From Nematopogon swammerdamellus (lineage: Eukaryota > Arthropoda > Insecta > Lepidoptera > Adelidae), in NCBI GenBank assembly GCA_946902875.1, contig OX336353.1, positions 20,535,151-20,599,150 on the forward strand: 64,000 bases of DNA. Reading direction: 5' to 3'. Numbering within the stretch: the first letter of the stretch is position 1; the number at the start of each line of letters is the position of its first letter. The translations under genes and the position numbers were made by a program. The notes beneath the pieces are model-generated. The model had not been told where the DNA came from, searched no databases, and saw only the letters and a program-made list of their open reading frames with translations. Of the stretch, positions 59,784-64,000 are shown piece after piece.

Positions 59784-62700
59784 TGTCTGTGGCATCGTAG
59801 CTCCCAAACGGATGGACCGATTTGGATGCGGTTTTTTTTATTAGAAAGCTTGTTTAATCGGGATGGTTCTTAGCTATGTTGGTAATCAAGTAATCAAGTA
59901 ATTAAGTAATAAAACAATTAATTATCTTAAAAAGTGGACGGATTTTCATGCGGTTTTTTTAAAAAAGCTTGAAATAAAAGTTAAATTACAAATTTAAAAA
60001 ACCCCCGACCCTTAAAAAGTCAAAAATAATTTCCGTTTACTTACTTAAAGGAGTCGGGGGACCGCTAAGTAAATAAAATATAAAAACTCAGAGCTGCGCG
60101 GGAATTTACTTAGCGGTCTCCCGACTCCTTTAAGTAAGTAAACGGAAATTATTTTTGACTTTTTAAGGGTCGGGGGTTTTTTATAGAGATTTATGTCCTA
60201 CATTGAAAGCGCCTACCGTAGCGTGTCATACTGCTGCAAATTAGAACAATAGCGGAGATGAAAGCAAGGAGGGGGACAAAACTGGCACTGTTAGAGCGCG
60301 ACAGGGCCTGTAAGTGTGTAGGCAAGTTGACGTCGCCAAATTATTGCCAATTAAACCCCCTCCATGCATACCTATACCCCACCACCTCAAATTTTCCCGA
60401 GGGAAAACAGTCAGTGTGTAAGGGGTTTAAAACTTTTACTGTCACTTGCCACTATTACTGTTACCTTCTGCTACCACTGCATACCTACGTTAGGTAGGTA
60501 ACCTAACACGGTTACGTCTGCGGGACGTGTTTTGTTAGGATGAACAAGGTGTAACAATATTTTCGCATAATTTTAATTTTTCACATGCTCTCGACAGCTG
60601 GGCGGGAGTTATACAACAGACGTGATCGCCAACGCAGTGTTCGGAGTGGAGACCAACTCGTTTGAGAATCCGGACAACCCGTTCTCTAGAGTCACTCAGT
60701 CAATCTTCGAAAACACATTCATCCACAATTTCAAAGTGATGACGAGCTTCATATTTCCTCAACTAATGAGGATCTTGAGGATTCGGTGAGTCGCCTGCAC
60801 TGAGTACATAACAGTACGCTACGCTACGCCGTGTTCTCCGCATCATTTTGTATGGAGAAACGGAGCAGCGCCTCTAGTGAGAGATTTGCGAACTTCGTTC
60901 CTCCGTACAAAATGATGCGGAGAACACGGCGTAGCGTAGTAGGTTAAATCCCGTGATTAGGGTACAGATGTTCTATTTCACGAAGTCCGTTTGGCTCTGG
61001 TTGTAGTAGTGGCGTGTACTGATAAGCGCACTTGTGTGTGGTGTGCGTGGGTAGACCGCGTCGCGATCGCGATCGTGCGTGACTGAGCGCTCTCGAGTAT
61101 TAAGCCAATGTGGGAAATTACTTCTTTTGGGGGCCTTATTATGGTTAAAATGAAAAAAAAATTATAATTTTAGGTCTCGAGGTAATTTTAATAAATAAAA
61201 CCAAAATCATTCTCGAAATCGTTTTAGGGTTTCGTATAGGTAGTACGTATTACTAAGTCTGTGCCGTCTGTCTGTCTGTCTGTCCGAGGATTGTATCTTG
61301 GCAGTATGTTTTCATTTACCTTTTTACAGAATATATGTCGTCCTATGGCGTCCTACTAGAACGATAAAAAAGGTATGGACCTGAACCCTATCCTCGCCAG
61401 CGTAACACGATATCAGTAAAAGCATACTTGTTTAATTGGGCGGTCGCGCGCTGGCCCGTCAATCTGTCATCGGCTGCGTTCGCAAAAACCTGTTTAAAAT
61501 TCCCGCACGCTCTGTGTTTACGTGTAAAAACACTATAGCCAAGTGTATTGTTCATAAATAGTGGAATATATTATCATCGGTAAGTACACTCCGCTCCCCG
61601 CAACTCGGCGACGCGCGACGCTAGTTCTCATACAAGCATTTGACAGTCCGGCGTCCATACATTTTTGATCGTTCTAGGCGTCCTAATTATGTTATCCTAA
61701 CAAATAAAAAAACAAAACAAAAGTAAAAAATAAGGGCGGTCCCCATACAAGAAAGAGTTTTTTGTTTTTGCTCTATCGTAAAAACGGTAATACCTACATA
61801 CAAGCGTGTGATTCTAATGCAAACTCTAAAGTAAAATAAAAATAATAATAAAAATCGGCCAATTACCTACGCTACGTGGCGTTACGGTGACCTCGGTGCG
61901 CGTCCGACTGTTTTATGTACTCAAACCAAATCCAACATACGAGTAACATTTTCAAAATCTAACCCTTGCCTGTGTGCCCTTTTTTTGCCCTTAGGTTTGC
62001 TTCAAAAGAATGCGAGGATTTGCTGATGAGCTTAACGAAGAAGGTGTTGAAGCACCGGCTGCAGACCGGCGAGACCAGGAACGACTTCTTCCAGCAGATG
62101 ATCCAGTACAGGCAGAACGATACACTTGGGGGTACTAATTTTTAGGGTTCCGTATCCATACGGGACAAGTATACAATTATTTACAAGTATATAATCTTAA
62201 GGGATCCTCATACAAGAAACGTGTTTTCTCACAGTTTTTTTGTTGTTTGTTTTGCTCTATCGTAAAAACGGTTATAGGTACTTTACTCACCGTGTTTTTA
62301 AAATACATATAGTGATAGCAACTATCTGTTATTTATATTTTAACAAAATTATTTTTAACGAAAAATAACATGACAAATATTTACAGATCCTGGAAGTTCA
62401 ACTTGGAAATAATTTACAAATAATAATAATTTGAACGAATTTCCAGTATTCACGGATAAATACATAGCAGCACATTGCTTCGGCTTCGTTGGAGACGGGT
62501 ACGAGACCTCCAGCGACGTCATATGCTTCACTCTGTTCGAGGCAAGGGCGCATTATTTATTCTGACCATAAATACAACACCTAAGGTCTCAGTATATCGA
62601 ACAAAATTGACACGAGTTTGCTGCGCAATTTATCTTTTCCCACACAATTGTTTTTCGCCTGCGTCAGTATTCTGTGCCTGCGTGTACTTCTCCCACATCC

Positions 62701-63816
62701 CAAAGGTTGCCTGTTAGAATAGAATACCTCACGGCATTAAGCTCGCGTATTGTGTTGTGCCTAATTTGTATACATTTGTGTCCAATAGAGACTAATACAT
62801 ACATACAGTTATTGCGTTGAGGTTGGAAATTCCTTAGCGATTTGACTATGGAGAAAAATAATTATAAATATACCTATTGATAATATAAATATCTGTAAGT
62901 ATTCAAATATCCCTAGCAAAAATAGACTCTTATCGCGTAAGATTAAAGATTGGAGAATTAATACAAGTACAGTACAGTATGTTCTACAAAATTATAATTG
63001 TGAGCAGCTGGCGTGGCACCAGGACATGCAGGACAGAGTGCGGCAGGAGATCCAGGAGCAACTGCAGCAGAATGGTGGCCAGCTCACCCAGAACTCCGTC
63101 TCCGCCCTCCAGTACCTGGACATGGTCGTCTCTGGTGAGCGAGTGACTTGCAATATTATAATTTCTTCTCGAGATTCGTTCCAAAAACTTGCTACAGCTA
63201 TTCACACAGTCGGGTCCGTATTTCGAGCTCTTCCGCACCACCGCATCGGTTGGAATTATAAATAATCAAAACGTGAATGCGGGACGCAGAAAATGTCAAC
63301 GTATCCCGTATTTGGTTCGGGGTGCCATGATCGTTGGCGGTCTTGGAGTTGGCGGTATGCCTAAGTGTCAAGGCCGAAGGCCATCATCCGCCGGCCGACC
63401 GGCCATCCTTGTGCGCGTCTCGATCTCTACGTTGTGGCACAAAGAAAATAGTTTGTGGGTTAATAGATAAAAGATATCCTTTCTCGAAGAAGCTATTCAA
63501 AAAATTCAAACAGGTAGTATTTGTGAGGCCGTACCTAATTTTTTTTCAGAATCGCTTCGCATGCACCCCCCTGCGCTGGTGATAACGCGAGTGTGCACCA
63601 AGCCGTACACGTTCCCGCCGGCGACGGCGCACAGCAAGGCGGTGGAGGTGCCGGTGGGGACTCCGGTGTCCATAGCGGTGTACGGCCTGCACATGGACCC
63701 GCAGCACTTCCCCAGCCCGCACAAGTTCGACCCGGAGCGGTTCAGTCCGGACGCGGTCGCCGCCAGGAACAAGTATACCTACCTGCCGTTTGGTGAAGGA
63801 CCGCGGATGTGCATCG
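54115..63816 (+). CDS. cytochrome P450, CYP3-clan-like; 3' end off window, possible frameshift
   Basis: Microsomal haem monooxygenase, likely of xenobiotic or hormone metabolism. Exons: 54115-54296, 57735-57864, 58912-59124, 60598-60785, 61995-62131, ~62448-62541, 63008-63134, 63550-63816. Motifs in order: N-terminal membrane anchor MIVLFIILLFVLLVYLYITF; helix C WKQAR; I-helix GDGYETS; K-helix ESLR formed across exons 7-8; DPERF; haem loop PFGEGPRMCIG. About 446 residues are visible, and the last exon (~50-60 residues) is beyond 63816. The exon 6 end GAG|GCAAGG implies a GC-AG intron. Exon 6, read from the acceptor at 62447, is one base short: GATAA-TAC where an AAA-TAC context would keep frame, giving a stop at 62458. 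An acceptor at 62467 would restore frame with loss of about seven residues. It is either a sequencing slip, alternative splicing or a pseudogene. Subfamily not assigned. Confidence 0.82.
54370..54590 (+). repeat. dispersed 'gctgtgcccgcggct' repeat in P450 intron 1
   Basis: AGCTGTGCCCGCGGCTCCGC... to GACAGACAGAAAGCAGACGT; the same sequence lies in reverse at about 55586-55812, and relatives are at 44030-44345 and 48205-48470. Repeats of this wording are very common in moth and butterfly genomes. Confidence 0.65.
55211..55274. mobile_element. 64-bp mini-MITE with perfect 8-bp target duplication
   Basis: CGAAGAGTTTGTA...TACAAACTCTTTG, flanked by CGGGCTAC at 55203-55210 and 55275-55282. Same termini as the 40-bp element at 42118-42157, with a longer core (ACGTTGCTGCGCTCCTTCAG). 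Confidence 0.83.
55851..56031. mobile_element. MITE with TAATGTTACACGGTTCA ends (P450 intron 1)
   Basis: Left AATGTTACACGGTTCA and right TGAACCGTGTAACATT are perfect inverted repeats around an interior rich in TTCAATG/CATTGAA repeats. It splits a dispersed repeat whose uninterrupted form is seen near 48249. Exact edges uncertain. Confidence 0.65.
56202..56665. mobile_element. hAT-like MITE with perfect 8-bp target duplication (P450 intron 1)
   Basis: Flanked by GTTATGGA at 56194-56201 and 56666-56673. Ends CAATAGCGTCTTTACCA and the inverse of CAGGGCCGTGTTAGGCCA agree only in part. The interior carries GGGCCCAGGGCCCC palindromes. 464 bp. Confidence 0.7.
57963..58350 (+). mobile_element. SINE family A, full-length, with tRNA-like and 5S-like head (P450 intron 2)
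   Basis: Starts TTGTCAGCCTCGATAGCTCA (A-box-like GATAGCTCAGTGGTGCAGA). At about 58012-58056 it reads GTTAAGCAACGCTGGATGCG and TCAGTACTTGGATGGGTGAC, closely matching the internal control region of insect 5S rRNA. The ~250-bp body shared by all copies and an A-rich tail follow. Confidence 0.85.
59746..59782. repeat. (GT)n microsatellite
   Basis: About 18 GT dinucleotides inside P450 intron 3. Confidence 0.95.
59996..60185. repeat. near-perfect ~190-bp palindrome (P450 intron 3)
   Basis: The left arm AAAAAACCCCCGACCCTTAA...GGAGTCGGGGGACCGCTAAG is mirrored by CTTAGCGGTCTCCCGACTCC...GGGTCGGGGGTTTTTT, with a ~40-bp centre. Confidence 0.9.
60819..60939. mobile_element. 121-bp MITE with ~37-bp inverted ends (P450 intron 4)
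   Basis: CTACGCTACGCCGTGTTCTC... and its inverse lie 34 bases after the exon 4 donor. A nearby TA or TAC-type target site is possible but not resolved. Confidence 0.75.
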
Positions 63817-64000
63817 GTATTGAATTTTTGCAGACACCTTTTCTAGTAGTTTTCTATTTGTAGGACATTTATCTATAGGTATAATTAGGTACCTAGTAGT
63901 AAAACAAATTCGTTGATTATCCTGAAATTCACTAGATTGGCCTAATTTTTTTTGCTGGCACCTTCCAAAATTATATGGCAGAGCAAATCGCTCGCTCGGT

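Noticed and set aside
1..64000. A novel multi-gene system or biosynthetic cluster
   Set aside because: The four recognised genes are unrelated housekeeping or detoxification genes separated by repeats, with no co-oriented conserved unknowns.

Overview
This is an insect nuclear genome window, most likely from a moth or butterfly. The evidence is short GT-AG exons separated by long AT-rich introns, heavy loading with small DNA transposons and SINEs, RTE-type LINE 3' ends of a kind I know from Lepidoptera, and the repeat that reads 'gctgtgcccgcggct...'. Nothing is bacterial or viral, and there is no operon structure. I could not run searches, so taxon and family names rest on motif recognition.

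Four real protein genes are supported. (1) eIF4A3, the exon-junction-complex helicase, plus strand, five 3' exons at 95-8396; its first ~57 codons lie off the left edge. (2) UBE2J1, an ER tail-anchored ubiquitin-conjugating enzyme, minus strand, one uninterrupted 250-codon exon at 22969-23721. (3) SF3B2 (SAP145), a U2 snRNP SF3b subunit, plus strand, 13 exons at 29637-51759, complete with a predicted 934 residues. (4) A CYP3-clan-like cytochrome P450, plus strand, eight exons at 54115-63816, running off the right edge, with an apparent one-base frameshift just upstream of its I-helix motif. A small minus-strand exon of unknown identity lies just beyond the eIF4A3 3' end. Two of the four genes (eIF4A3 and SF3B2) encode spliceosome or EJC proteins, but I see no sign that this neighbourhood is functional.

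Layout: 1-8450 eIF4A3; 4317-18234 a 6,959-bp tandem duplication that repeats the last two eIF4A3 exons and the orphan exon, with its left breakpoint inside a hAT element; 18235-22850 intergenic DNA made largely of four or five MITEs; 22969-23721 UBE2J1; 23722-29600 intergenic with a 1.6-kb hAT-like element, a GC-rich block, an inverted satellite and a duplicated block just upstream of SF3B2; 29637-51956 SF3B2, its introns filled with LINE, LTR-retrotransposon, SINE, mariner, pogo and hAT copies; 52000-54100 intergenic SINEs and a hAT MITE; 54115-64000 the P450.

The most unusual content is mobile DNA. At least eight elements have matching or near-matching 8-bp target duplications (hAT-type), including two extremely short ones (40 and 64 bp). 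There is a SINE family whose head combines a tRNA-like A-box segment with a 5S-rRNA-like segment, a head-to-head palindromic mariner relic carrying an RTE insert with a 12-bp target duplication, and a tRNA-like cassette inside a 162-bp inverted repeat. I did not find a new multi-gene system.
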